Shown: positions 17,952 to 28,932 of the stretch, piece after piece | How positions within the stretch are numbered: the first letter of the stretch is position 1 | Layout of the letters: every line of letters begins with the position of its first letter | Origin: SHZI01 sp031395645 | GTDB taxonomy: Bacteria; Pseudomonadota; Gammaproteobacteria; Steroidobacterales; GCA-2729495 | DNA: 64,000 nt | Direction of reading: 5' to 3' | Assembly: GCA_031395645.1 (NCBI GenBank) | Contig: JANNJM010000024.1 | Coordinates: forward strand, 1 to 64,000 | Notes under the pieces: model-generated | Seen by the model: the letters and a program-made list of their open reading frames with translations, nothing else | Told to the model about the DNA's origin: nothing | The model's database searches: none | Translations under genes and position numbers: made by a program

Positions 17952-18572
17952 ATGAGCCGGAAATCATCCAGTGCCCGGTGGCTGGCCCGTCAGGCCCGGG
18001 ATCCCTTCGTCAAGCGCGCCCAGGCCGAAGGGTGGCGCTCCCGCGCGGTATTCAAGCTGTCGGAACTGCATGGCCGCGAGCGATTGATGAATCCGGGCGG
18101 TGTGGTTGTCGACCTCGGCGCAGCGCCAGGCGCCTGGAGCCAGTTCGCTGCGGGGGTTGTGGGCGAGCAGGGGCGAGTACTTGCCGTGGACCTCCTGCCG
18201 ATGGCGCCCCTGGCCGGGGTTGAAATCCTCCAGGCCGATTTTCGCGAAGACACTACACTACAGAGGCTGCTTGCAACCCTCGCCGGGAGACCCGTTGACC
18301 TTGTGCTATCAGATCTGGCCCCCAACATGAGTGGGACGCGGGTCGTGGATCAGCCTCGCACCATGCACCTGGCTGAACTGGCCTCCGACTTTGCGGGGCA
18401 AGTCCTTCGTCCCGGCGGCAATCTGGTGGTAAAGCTGTTCCAGGGCGAGGGTTTTCAGCAGTATGTGGAGGCGACGCGGGCGCGTTTTGCCTCGGTGCGG
18501 ATGCGAAAACCCTCTGCCTCGAGGTCCGGAAATCGGGAGACTTATCTGGTAGCGAGAAACTTTCGGTTGTAG
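17952..18572 (+). CDS. rlmE: 23S rRNA 2'-O-ribose U2552 methyltransferase RlmE (FtsJ)
   Basis: 206 aa from ATG 17952 (MSRKSSSARWLARQARDPFVKRAQAEGWRSRA). The SAM site VVDLGAAPGAWSQ, LVLSDLAPNMSG and the catalytic K-D-K-E residues of FtsJ methyltransferases are recognisable (RSRAVFKL, SDLAPN, VVKLFQG, RETYLVA). It methylates U2552 late in 50S assembly. Precedes ftsH as in most gammaproteobacteria. Confidence 0.97.
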   Translation: MSRKSSSARWLARQARDPFVKRAQAEGWRSRAVFKLSELHGRERLMNPGGVVVDLGAAPGAWSQFAAGVVGEQGRVLAVDLLPMAPLAGVEILQADFREDTTLQRLLATLAGRPVDLVLSDLAPNMSGTRVVDQPRTMHLAELASDFAGQVLRPGGNLVVKLFQGEGFQQYVEATRARFASVRMRKPSASRSGNRETYLVARNFRL

Positions 18573-18640
18573 TAGGGTCTAAAAGCCCACAGCGTCAGAA
18601 TATTGACGCATCCTTCCCGTCCTAGCAGAGGCCTTACCCC

Positions 18641-20575
18641 GTGCTGAATGACCTGGCCAAGAACATCATCCTCTGGATCGTCATCGCCGTTGTGCTGCTG
18701 ACAGTATTCCAGAGCTTTGGTACCGGCAGTCGACAGTCCGACACTGTCGAGTACTCCGAATTCCTCGACATGGTCCAGGCAGGTCAGGTCGATCAGGTAA
18801 TTTTTGAGGGCGACACCGTCAAGGGTGCCAAGACCACGGGCGAGCGCTTTACGACCTTCAGTCCCGAGACGGACAACACCGCTCTCATCGGCGAGCTGAA
18901 GAAAAACAAAGTACGCATTAGCGCTATGGCTCCCAAGGGCCAGAACATCCTGGTTAGCCTCTTTATCAACTCGTTCCCGGTGCTCCTGCTGATTGGCGTC
19001 TGGGTTTACTTCATGCGTCAGATGCAGGGCGGGGCTGGTGGCCGCGGGGCAATGTCCTTTGGTAAGAGCCGGGCGCGGCTCCTTGGCGAAGATCAGGTCA
19101 AGGTTACCTTCATGGACGTGGCCGGTGTTGAAGAAGCCAAAGACGAGGTTTCGGAGATCGTAGAGTTCCTGAAGGATCCAGCCAAGTTCCAGCGCCTGGG
19201 TGGCAAGATCCCGAAGGGTGTGCTCATGGTTGGCCTGCCGGGTACCGGCAAGACACTGCTGGCACGGGCCATCGCAGGCGAGGCGAAGGTGCCTTTTTTC
19301 ACGATTTCAGGTTCTGATTTTGTCGAAATGTTCGTCGGCGTCGGCGCATCCCGCGTCCGGGACATGTTTGAGCAGGCGAAGAAGCAGGCGCCCTGCATTA
19401 TCTTCATTGACGAGATTGACGCGGTGGGCCGTCACCGGGGTGCTGGCCTCGGCGGTGGACACGATGAGCGCGAGCAGACGCTGAACCAGCTCCTCGTGGA
19501 GATGGACGGCTTCGAAGGTAGTGAAGGCATCATCGTGATCGCCGCGACCAACCGCCCGGACGTGCTCGATCCCGCGCTGCTTCGGCCGGGCCGTTTCGAC
19601 CGGCAGGTGGTGGTACCGCTGCCCGATGTGCGTGGTCGCGAGCAGATACTGAAAGTGCACATGCGGAAGGTGCCACTTTCGGATGACGTCAAGCCGTCGA
19701 TCATCGCTCGCGGGACTCCTGGATTTTCGGGTGCTGACCTTGCCAATCTGGTCAATGAGGCCGCCTTGTTTGCGGCCCGGGCAAACCGCCGCACCGTCAC
19801 AATGGATGAATTCGAGAGGGCCAAGGACAAGATCATGATGGGTGCCGAGCGGCGCTCAATGGTCATGAATGAGGCCGAAAAGAAACTGACCGCCTATCAC
19901 GAGGCCGGGCACGCCATCGTGGGCCTCTCGGTGCCGGACCATGACCCGGTTTACAAGGTTTCGATCATCCCCCGCGGCCGGGCTCTGGGCGTAACGATGT
20001 TCCTGCCCGAGGAAGACCGTTACAGCTACAGCAAGCGTCGTCTCAACAGCCAGATTGCAAGCCTGTTCGGCGGGCGCATCGCTGAACAACTGGTCTTTGG
20101 TGCCGATGCGGTGACCACCGGTGCGTCGAACGACATTGAACGTGCCACGGATATCGCTCGCAACATGGTCACGAAGTGGGGCCTGTCCGACCGCCTTGGC
20201 CCCCTGACCTACACCGAGGAGGATGGGGAAGTCTTCCTGGGCAGGACAGTTACGCAACACAAACAGGTTTCGGACGTCACGATTCACGCCATTGACGAGG
20301 AAGTCCGGCGAATCATAGATTCGAACTACCAGCTTGCTACGGGCATACTGAACGCTCACCTTGAGCAACTGCACGCCATGGCCAATGCCCTGATCAAGTT
20401 CGAAACTATCGACGATGCCCAGATCCGGGACATCATGGCGGGCAGGGAGCCCCAGCCTCCAGAGGGCTGGGACAACACGGGATCGCCAGGCACGCCTGCT
20501 CCCGTCAGCGCCTCCAAGCCAGCGGGTGAACCTGGAATTGGCGAGCCAGCCAGTCAGCACCGTACCCAGACCTGA
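18641..20575 (+). CDS. ftsH: ATP-dependent zinc metalloprotease FtsH
   Basis: 644 aa, GTG start. Two transmembrane segments (residues about 8-26 and 103-122) enclose a periplasmic domain; the AAA module has Walker A GLPGTGKT, Walker B IIFIDEIDAVG and the FVGVGASRVRD pore/SRH region; the M41 protease has HEAGH. A membrane-bound protease that degrades sigma-32, LpxC and damaged membrane proteins in E. coli. The 68-bp gap upstream holds an inverted repeat GCGTCA-N6-TGACGC (18592-18609) of unknown role. Confidence 0.98.
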   Translation: MLNDLAKNIILWIVIAVVLLTVFQSFGTGSRQSDTVEYSEFLDMVQAGQVDQVIFEGDTVKGAKTTGERFTTFSPETDNTALIGELKKNKVRISAMAPKGQNILVSLFINSFPVLLLIGVWVYFMRQMQGGAGGRGAMSFGKSRARLLGEDQVKVTFMDVAGVEEAKDEVSEIVEFLKDPAKFQRLGGKIPKGVLMVGLPGTGKTLLARAIAGEAKVPFFTISGSDFVEMFVGVGASRVRDMFEQAKKQAPCIIFIDEIDAVGRHRGAGLGGGHDEREQTLNQLLVEMDGFEGSEGIIVIAATNRPDVLDPALLRPGRFDRQVVVPLPDVRGREQILKVHMRKVPLSDDVKPSIIARGTPGFSGADLANLVNEAALFAARANRRTVTMDEFERAKDKIMMGAERRSMVMNEAEKKLTAYHEAGHAIVGLSVPDHDPVYKVSIIPRGRALGVTMFLPEEDRYSYSKRRLNSQIASLFGGRIAEQLVFGADAVTTGASNDIERATDIARNMVTKWGLSDRLGPLTYTEEDGEVFLGRTVTQHKQVSDVTIHAIDEEVRRIIDSNYQLATGILNAHLEQLHAMANALIKFETIDDAQIRDIMAGREPQPPEGWDNTGSPGTPAPVSASKPAGEPGIGEPASQHRTQT

Positions 20576-20650
20576 CAACCGCTGGCCGACGATGGGTAGG
20601 GTCAGCTGACACTGCACTTCCGGCAGCGACCTGCACCCGATCGCTGTCTC

Positions 20651-21442
20651 GTGATGGGCGTCCTCAACGTCACGCCGGACTCGTTCTCTGATGGTGGTCG
20701 CCACCTGGAAGCTAGGTCTGCCATCGAGGCAGGCTTGGCGATGGCCGGAGCGGGTGCCGACATCGTCGATGTCGGTGGCGAGTCTACGCGTCCAGGTTCG
20801 CTTCCACCGGGGCCCGAGGCGGAGATGGCCCGGATTATTTCCGTCATCCGCGAGCTGCGCACGGCGTCCGACGTACTCATATCTGTCGACACCAGTGAAC
20901 CGACGGTCATGACGGCTGCCGTGGCGGCGGGTGCCGACATGTTGAATGACGTCAGGGCACTCAGCCGGCCCGGGGCACTGGCGGCCGCAGCGGCCGCTGG
21001 AGTGCCTGTCTGCCTGATGCACATGCAGGGTACGCCCGCAACCATGCAGCGGGAGCCACGGTATGCAGACGTCGTCGGTGAGGTACTGGCCTTTCTGAAC
21101 CAGCGGGTTGCGGAGTGCGTTGCAGCGGGCCTCACACGTGAGGCACTTATACTGGACCCTGGCTTTGGCTTCGGCAAAACCATGGCCCACAATCTGACGC
21201 TTCTGCGCCGCCTAGGAGTCCTGGCGGCGACGGGGTTCCCCGTTCTGGTTGGACTTTCGCGCAAGGCGCTGATCGGCCAGCTGACTGATGATGTGCATGG
21301 GCTGCCAACGGAGCGACTTGGCGGCAGTCTGGCGCTGGCCCTGATGGCCCGGGCCCAGGGGGCACGCATAGTGCGTGTGCATGACGTTGCGCCGACCGTG
21401 CAGGCATTTCGGGTGATGGACGCCCTGGAGAGCAGATTATGA
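20651..21442 (+). CDS. folP: Dihydropteroate synthase
   Basis: 263 aa from GTG 20651. MGVLNVTPDSFSDGG and VGGESTRPGS are the two DHPS signatures; VGLSRKALIG lies near the C-terminus. It joins p-aminobenzoate to the pterin pyrophosphate in folate synthesis and is the sulfonamide target. The first beta strand of the family normally continues about 15 residues upstream, and the frame is open back to 20600 but holds only CTG-type codons, so the true start may be non-canonical. The stop overlaps the glmM start (ATGA). Confidence 0.94.
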   Translation: MMGVLNVTPDSFSDGGRHLEARSAIEAGLAMAGAGADIVDVGGESTRPGSLPPGPEAEMARIISVIRELRTASDVLISVDTSEPTVMTAAVAAGADMLNDVRALSRPGALAAAAAAGVPVCLMHMQGTPATMQREPRYADVVGEVLAFLNQRVAECVAAGLTREALILDPGFGFGKTMAHNLTLLRRLGVLAATGFPVLVGLSRKALIGQLTDDVHGLPTERLGGSLALALMARAQGARIVRVHDVAPTVQAFRVMDALESRL

Positions 21443-22776
21443 GCAGGAAGCTTTTCGGCACGGATGGGATTCGAGGGCGGGTTGGTGAGTACCCGATGAC
21501 GGCGGAATTTGCCCTGCGCCTGGCCAGTGCCGCCGGTCATGTGCTGGCGCCTGCCGGCGGCAAGGTCCTCATTGGCAAGGACACGCGGGTGTCCGGCTAC
21601 ATGTTCGAGTCCGCACTCGAAGCCGGCTTTGTCGCCGCCGGCATGGACGTGCTTCTCGTTGGTCCATTGCCCACGCCCGGTATCGCTTACCTCACGCGGA
21701 CGCTCGGTGCTGACGTTGGCGTGGTGATCAGCGCTTCGCACAACCTCTACGAGGACAATGGCATCAAGTTCTTCGACGCCAATGGGGGCAAGTTATCGGA
21801 CGATATCGAGGCAGCCATCGAAGCGCGCCTGCTGGAACCAGCCATCACGCGGGAGTCCGGCTCACTGGGACGCGCGAAGCGCGTCGACAATGCACTCGAT
21901 GCGTACAAGTCCTTTTGTATCGCAACCGTGCCCCCGGAGCTGCGACTTGATGGGCTGAAGATTGTCATCGACTGCTCGCACGGCGCCGCCTACAAGGTTG
22001 CGCCCCGCGTCCTGTCGGAGCTCGGGGCGGAAATCGTGCCGATTGGCTGTTCGCCCAACGGCCGCAATATCAATGACAGCTGCGGGTCGACGAAACCGGA
22101 GTTGCTGCAGCTCACCACCCAGGGCGTGCGGGCCGATCTCGGCATCGCCCTCGATGGCGATGGTGATCGGGTGCTGATGGTGGACCACAAGGGGCAGCTG
22201 GTCGATGGCGATCAGCTGCTATGGGTGCTGGCCAGCGCGTGGCAGAAGGCGGGCCAGCTGGTTGGTCCGGTCGTCGGTACGCTAATGAGCAATCTCGGCC
22301 TGGAGGTTGGGCTGAAGAAGCTTGGCGTGGAGTTCCGCCGCGCGGCTGTGGGCGATCGCTATGTTCTCGAGTTGCTGCGCGACACTGGCGGGCGGCTTGG
22401 CGGTGAATCGTCCGGGCACCTGATTTGCCTGGACAAGACGACGACCGGCGACGGCCTGGTCAGCGCCCTGCAGATCCTGTGTGTCATGAAGCAGTCGGGG
22501 CGCACCCTGGCAGAATTGACGGCAGGGATGTCTCGCTATCCTCAGAAACTCGTGAACGTCCGGGTGGCCGGGAAGATCGACCTGAAGAACACCCCGACAG
22601 TCCAGTCTGCCGTGGCTCGCGCGGAGCAGCAGCTCGGAGTCCGGGGGCGGGTCCTCCTGCGGGCGTCTGGCACCGAGCCGGTTGTGCGGGTGATGGTCGA
22701 AGGGGAGGACCACGACGAGGTTGAGCGGCTCGCCGACGAGATCGCGGCCTGCGTCCGGGGAGCTGCTCCCGGCTAA
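21439..22776 (+). CDS. glmM: Phosphoglucosamine mutase
   Basis: 445 aa. It converts glucosamine-6-P to glucosamine-1-P for cell-wall and LPS precursors. The phosphoserine loop GVVISASHN places the active Ser at residue 100; the metal loop DGDGDR (IALDGDGDRVLMVD) and the C-terminal RASGTEPVVRVMVEG phosphate site are present. Translationally coupled to folP. Confidence 0.98.
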   Translation: MSRKLFGTDGIRGRVGEYPMTAEFALRLASAAGHVLAPAGGKVLIGKDTRVSGYMFESALEAGFVAAGMDVLLVGPLPTPGIAYLTRTLGADVGVVISASHNLYEDNGIKFFDANGGKLSDDIEAAIEARLLEPAITRESGSLGRAKRVDNALDAYKSFCIATVPPELRLDGLKIVIDCSHGAAYKVAPRVLSELGAEIVPIGCSPNGRNINDSCGSTKPELLQLTTQGVRADLGIALDGDGDRVLMVDHKGQLVDGDQLLWVLASAWQKAGQLVGPVVGTLMSNLGLEVGLKKLGVEFRRAAVGDRYVLELLRDTGGRLGGESSGHLICLDKTTTGDGLVSALQILCVMKQSGRTLAELTAGMSRYPQKLVNVRVAGKIDLKNTPTVQSAVARAEQQLGVRGRVLLRASGTEPVVRVMVEGEDHDEVERLADEIAACVRGAAPG

Positions 22777-22867
22777 CCGCGTCGCGGCGCAATCAGTCCG
22801 CGTTGCTTTCATGCCGGCAGGACGCTAATCTTCGCCGTCTTTTTTTCCGGGCTGCGAGCCTGAATCA

Positions 22868-23677
22868 ATGCCAGACAGGCAGCCTTTAGTCGCCGGAAAC
22901 TGGAAGCTCAACGGCAACCGTGCTGACAACCGGGCGTTGGTTTCGGCAGTTGCTGATGGCCTGGCAACGGCTGGCCTTGGGGCGCCGATCCTGGCTGGCA
23001 TGGCAGCTCCACTCGAGGTGCTCCTGTGTCCGCCGTTCGTCTATCTGGCCGAACTGGCAGCCCTCGCGGCAGACGCCCGTCTGGGGGTCGGGGCCCAGGA
23101 CGTAGCGGCGGAAGAAGCGGGCGCCTACACCGGTGAAGTCTCCGCGGCAATGCTCCGTGACGTGGGCTGTCACTACGTTATCGTTGGTCATTCTGAACGG
23201 CGAGCACTTTTTGGCGACACTGACGAGCGTGTTGCTGGCAAGGTCGGAGCAGCCCTGCGCGCGGGCCTCGCGCCGATTTTGTGTGTTGGCGAGACCCTTG
23301 CGGAGCGCGATGCCGGGCAAACGCTGGTGGTCGTTCGCCGGCAGCTCGATGCCATATTTTCGGCGCCGGACTGGGCAGGCCTGCCGCAGCCCTGGCGCCG
23401 GATGGTCGTCGTGGCCTACGAGCCCGTGTGGGCAATTGGTACCGGCCGGACGGCGACACCGTTAGAGGCGCAGGCGGTTCACGCGGACATCCGGGCCACT
23501 GTCGCGCGACGCGATGCTACAATATCGCCCGCTCTCCGAATTCTGTATGGGGGTAGCGTCAAGGCAGCCAACGCGAGGGATCTCTTCGCGATGCGCGATA
23601 TTGATGGCGGTCTGATCGGCGGCGCTTCGCTACAGGCCACCGAATTTGTAAGTATTTGCAAGGCGGCGGCAGACTGA
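22868..23677 (+). CDS. tpiA: Triosephosphate isomerase
   Basis: 269 aa. Catalytic residues are visible: N and K in AGNWKLNG, His108 in VIVGHSERR and Glu185 in VAYEPVWAIGTG; the phosphate loop GGSVKAANA is near the end. Slightly longer than usual because of an insertion (APILAGMAAPLE) after the first strand. It interconverts DHAP and glyceraldehyde-3-P. The stop shares one base with the secG start (TGATG). Confidence 0.97.
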   Translation: MPDRQPLVAGNWKLNGNRADNRALVSAVADGLATAGLGAPILAGMAAPLEVLLCPPFVYLAELAALAADARLGVGAQDVAAEEAGAYTGEVSAAMLRDVGCHYVIVGHSERRALFGDTDERVAGKVGAALRAGLAPILCVGETLAERDAGQTLVVVRRQLDAIFSAPDWAGLPQPWRRMVVVAYEPVWAIGTGRTATPLEAQAVHADIRATVARRDATISPALRILYGGSVKAANARDLFAMRDIDGGLIGGASLQATEFVSICKAAAD

Positions 23678-24072
23678 TGACCACGCTTCACACTCTCGTT
23701 CTGGTCGTGCATGTATTGATTGGAGTCATGATCGTGGCTCTTGTGTTGCTCCAGCGTGGCAAGGGCGCGGATGCAGGCGCGGCCTTTGGCGCAGGCGCCT
23801 CCGGCACAGTTTTCGGGGCACGGGGTTCGGCGAATTTCCTGTCCCGGTCCACTGCTGTGCTCGCCTTGTTGTTTTTTGGTACGAGCCTCGGTCTTGCGTA
23901 TCTGGGCACCCAGCGAAAGGCCCCAGAGAGTCTTCTTGATGCCGCTGAGGTGACGCAGATGCCGGCCAAGTTGCCGGGCCAGCCGTCTTCACCGGTAACG
24001 GGTACGTCGACCCCGGCGGATTTGCCGGCGCTACCGGGACAGACTAAGGCACCGACAGGGCCGTTAGAGTAA
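23677..24072 (+). CDS. secG: Protein translocase subunit SecG
   Basis: 131 aa from ATG 23677. Two transmembrane helices (residues about 3-22 and 53-72) flank the conserved cytoplasmic loop LLQRGKGADAGAAFGAGASGTVFG. A Pro/Thr-rich tail of about 50 residues follows, longer than in E. coli. It supports SecYE in protein export. Last gene of the ftsH-folP-glmM-tpiA-secG run; tRNA-Leu follows. Confidence 0.96.
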   Translation: MTTLHTLVLVVHVLIGVMIVALVLLQRGKGADAGAAFGAGASGTVFGARGSANFLSRSTAVLALLFFGTSLGLAYLGTQRKAPESLLDAAEVTQMPAKLPGQPSSPVTGTSTPADLPALPGQTKAPTGPLE

Positions 24073-24107
24073 TTCGGCAGCTAGTCGGTACTTTAAGGAT
24101 TGCAACT

Positions 24108-24192
24108 GCCGACGTGGTGGAATTGGTAGACACACCGTCTTGAGGGGGCGGCGGCGCAAGCTGTGCGAGTTCGAGTCTCGCCGTCGGCACCA
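24108..24192 (+). tRNA. tRNA-Leu (anticodon GAG)
   Basis: 85 nt with encoded CCA. Acceptor GCCGACG pairs with CGTCGGC, the anticodon loop TTGAGGG reads CUC/CUU codons, and a variable arm typical of class II tRNAs is present. Lies between secG and nuoA, the same neighbour relation as leuU next to secG in E. coli. Confidence 0.97.
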
Positions 24193-24269
24193 ATGATCAG
24201 AGGTCATAGACTTTAGCGTGATGGCGACTTCTGCCAGTCGCCAAGCAGTGCTGGGTTGAAGGAGCGCCC

Positions 24270-24626
24270 GTGCTGGCCAACTACGTCCCGGTCATGGTCT
24301 ATTTGTGTGTCGCGCTGGGCATCGGCCTGGTGCTGCTGGGTCTTGGCTTCCTGATCGGCAACGGGCAGAAGTACCCGGAGAAGCTGTCGCCCTACGAGTG
24401 CGGATTCGAGCCCTTCGAAGACAGCCGCATGAAATTTGATGTCCGCTACTACCTCGTTGCTATCCTGTTTATAGTCTTCGATCTCGAGATCGCTTTTCTG
24501 TTTCCGTGGGCTGTCACCCTCGACGAGATCGGCCTTTCCGGGATCCTGGCGATGGGCGTCTTTCTGGCCGTGCTGGTCGTCGGCTTCATGTACGAATGGA
24601 AGAAGGGGGCTCTGGAATGGGACTAG
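24270..24626 (+). CDS. nuoA: NADH-quinone oxidoreductase subunit A
   Basis: 118 aa, GTG start with AAGGAG just upstream. Three transmembrane helices (about 7-28, 62-82, 88-108); KLSPYECGFEPFEDSRMKFDVRYY is the loop near the quinone site. First gene of the fourteen-gene complex I operon. It overlaps nuoB by 10 bp. Confidence 0.97.
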   Translation: MLANYVPVMVYLCVALGIGLVLLGLGFLIGNGQKYPEKLSPYECGFEPFEDSRMKFDVRYYLVAILFIVFDLEIAFLFPWAVTLDEIGLSGILAMGVFLAVLVVGFMYEWKKGALEWD

Positions 24627-25132
24627 CCACGGCACTAGACACGGGACTGGCCGAACCCGCTCCAGACATCCTCCAGCAGCGCGGCTTCGTTGTCACAAAG
24701 CTCGATAACCTCATCAACTGGGCTCGTACCGGCTCCTTGTGGCCCATGACGTTTGGCCTGGCCTGTTGTGCGGTCGAGATGATGCACGCCGGCGCTGCCC
24801 GCTATGACCTGGACCGGTTCGGGGTCATCTTTCGCCCAAGCCCGCGACAGTCTGACGTCATGATTGTCGCCGGTACCCTGACCAACAAGATGGCCCCCGC
24901 CCTGCGCAAGGTCTACGACCAGATGGCTGAGCCGCGCTGGGTCATCTCGATGGGATCCTGCGCTAACGGTGGCGGCTACTATCACTACTCCTATGCGGTG
25001 GTTCGCGGCTGCGACCGGATTGTCCCGGTGGATGTCTACGTGCCGGGTTGTCCGCCAACGGCCGAGGCCCTGCTTTACGGGATCATCCAGCTGCAGAACA
25101 AGATCCGCCGCACGAACACGATTGCCCGATGA
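24617..25132 (+). CDS. nuoB: NADH-quinone oxidoreductase subunit B (N2 cluster)
   Basis: 171 aa from ATG 24617, inside the nuoA end. Cysteines for the N2 [4Fe-4S] cluster are visible in LACCAVEMM, GSCANGGG and VPGCPP. It passes electrons to quinone at the interface with NuoD. The stop overlaps the nuoC start (ATGA). Confidence 0.98.
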   Translation: MGLATALDTGLAEPAPDILQQRGFVVTKLDNLINWARTGSLWPMTFGLACCAVEMMHAGAARYDLDRFGVIFRPSPRQSDVMIVAGTLTNKMAPALRKVYDQMAEPRWVISMGSCANGGGYYHYSYAVVRGCDRIVPVDVYVPGCPPTAEALLYGIIQLQNKIRRTNTIAR

Positions 25133-25836
25133 CTGCGCGCCAGACCAGTCCGCGTCAGGAGGCGCTTGCCGCAAGAATTGCCGGGCGCTTCGGCGACCAG
25201 CTAATCCGCGTGACGTCCCGTTGCGGGGAGTTGGGCTATGAGACAGCACCGGGCAGCCTGCTGGCTGTGGCGGCCGCATTGCGGGACGAATTCGCCTTCG
25301 AGATGCTGGTAGACCTTTGCGGCGTGGACTATCTCACCTACGGCCGCGACGAATGGGCAACGCAGGAAGCCACCAGCGGCGGCTTTAGCCGGGCGGCGGA
25401 GCAGGGGACGATCCTCGCTGATCCCGAACAGCAGTTCGATGCCAGACGCTTCGCCGTCGTCTACCATCTGCTATCGGTGACAGGCAATTGTCGCCTGCGG
25501 CTTACCACCTACACCGGTGCCGACAACCCGCCCATAGTTCCCTCCGTAATCGGCGTCTGGGCAGCTGCCAACTGGTACGAACGGGAAGCGTTCGATCTGT
25601 TCGGTATTCTGTTCGATGGTCATCCCGACCTGCGTCGGCTGCTGACCGATTACGGCTTCATCGGCCACCCGTTTCGCAAAGACTTTCCCCTGTCCGGGAA
25701 CCTGGAGGTTCGCTACGACCCGGAGCAGGGCCGGGTGGTCTACCAGCCAGTCACGATTGAGCCGCGAACCCTGGTACCGCGCGTGATTCGCGACGACAAC
25801 CGATACTCGCCCGATCTGAAGGATGGGCATGGCTGA
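25129..25836 (+). CDS. nuoC: NADH-quinone oxidoreductase subunit C
   Basis: 235 aa from ATG 25129. The 30-kDa subunit signature ANWYEREAFDLFGILFDGHPDLRRLLTDYGFIGHPFRKDFP is present in pieces around residues 145-185. An insertion (TYGRDEWATQEATSGGFSRAAEQ) after residue 65 makes it longer than minimal homologues. nuoC and nuoD are separate genes here, unlike the fused nuoCD of E. coli. Confidence 0.97.
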   Translation: MTARQTSPRQEALAARIAGRFGDQLIRVTSRCGELGYETAPGSLLAVAAALRDEFAFEMLVDLCGVDYLTYGRDEWATQEATSGGFSRAAEQGTILADPEQQFDARRFAVVYHLLSVTGNCRLRLTTYTGADNPPIVPSVIGVWAAANWYEREAFDLFGILFDGHPDLRRLLTDYGFIGHPFRKDFPLSGNLEVRYDPEQGRVVYQPVTIEPRTLVPRVIRDDNRYSPDLKDGHG

Positions 25837-27081
25837 GTTCCAGAATTTCACGCTTAACTTCGGACCCCAGCACCCGGCAGCCCACGGTGTACTTCGTCTC
25901 GTGCTGGAGATGGACGGCGAGACGGTGCAAAAGGCCGACCCGCACATCGGCCTGCTGCACCGGGGCACCGAAAAGCTGGCCGAGAGCAAGCCCTTCAATC
26001 AAAGCATCGGCTACATGGACCGGCTCGACTACGTGTCCATGATGTGCAACGAGCACGGCTATGTCCTTGCCATCGAGAAGCTGCTCGGCATTCAGGTGCC
26101 GAAGCGGGCCCAGTACATCCGGGTGATGTTCGATGAGATCACGCGGATTCTCAACCACCTGATGTGGCTTGGGGCCCATGGGCTCGACATCGGCGCGATG
26201 ACGGTCTTCCTTTACTGCTTCCGGGAGCGGGAGGATCTGATGGACTGCTACGAGGCAGTGTCTGGTACCCGCATGCACGCCACCTATTACCGGCCCGGTG
26301 GCGTGTACCGGGATCTGCCAGCGCAGATGCCAAAGTTCCAGTCATCGGATTTCCGTTCTGACAAGGACATCAAGCAGCGCAATACCGCACGGGAAGGCTC
26401 CCTGCTGGATTTTCTGCAGGACTTTACTGAGCGTTTTCCGAAGTGCGTGGACGAGTACGAGACGCTCCTGACGGATAACCGGATCTGGAAGCAGAGGACC
26501 GTAAACATTGGTGTTGTCAGTCCCGAGCGGGCCCTGCAGCTCGGGTTCACGGGCCCGATGCTCCGTGGCTCTGGTGTCCTCTGGGACCTGCGCAAGAAGC
26601 AGCCTTACGAGGTCTACCCGGAGCTCGAGTTCGACATTCCGGTGGGCGTGAATGGTGACTGCTACGACCGTTACCTGGTGCGCATCGAGGAACTGCGCCA
26701 GTCGAACCGGATAGTGCGCCAGTGCATCGACTGGCTGCGCCGCAATCCCGGCCCCGTCATGATTGATGACCGGAAATTCAGTCCTCCGAGCCGGGAAGAG
26801 ATGAAGGACGACATGGAGTCCCTGATCCATCACTTCAAGCTCTTTACGGAGGGCTACACCGTGCCCGCCGGTGAGGCTTACGCCGCTGTCGAGCACCCGA
26901 AGGGTGAATTCGGTGTGTACCTGGTGTCCGACGGCGCGAACAAACCCTACCGTCTGAAGGTGCGTGCACCAGGCTTCGCGCACCTGTCGGCGATGGCGGA
27001 AATGGTCGAGGGCCACATGCTGGCCGATGTCGTTGCAGTAATTGGCACCCAGGACATCGTCTTTGGCGAGATTGATCGTTG

Positions 27082-27082
<1 letters not shown>
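25829..27082 (+). CDS. nuoD: NADH-quinone oxidoreductase subunit D
   Basis: 417 aa from ATG 25829, chosen over 25823 because the AAGG at 25819-25822 is correctly spaced. The 49-kDa subunit signature NFGPQHPAAHGVLRLVLEMDGE and LLHRGTEKL begin the protein; the C-terminus GTQDIVFGEIDR is the family end. It forms the quinone pocket with NuoB. Overlaps nuoC by 8 bp and nuoE by one base. Confidence 0.98.
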
Positions 27083-28927
<1,845 letters not shown>

Positions 28928-28932
28928 TTGTC

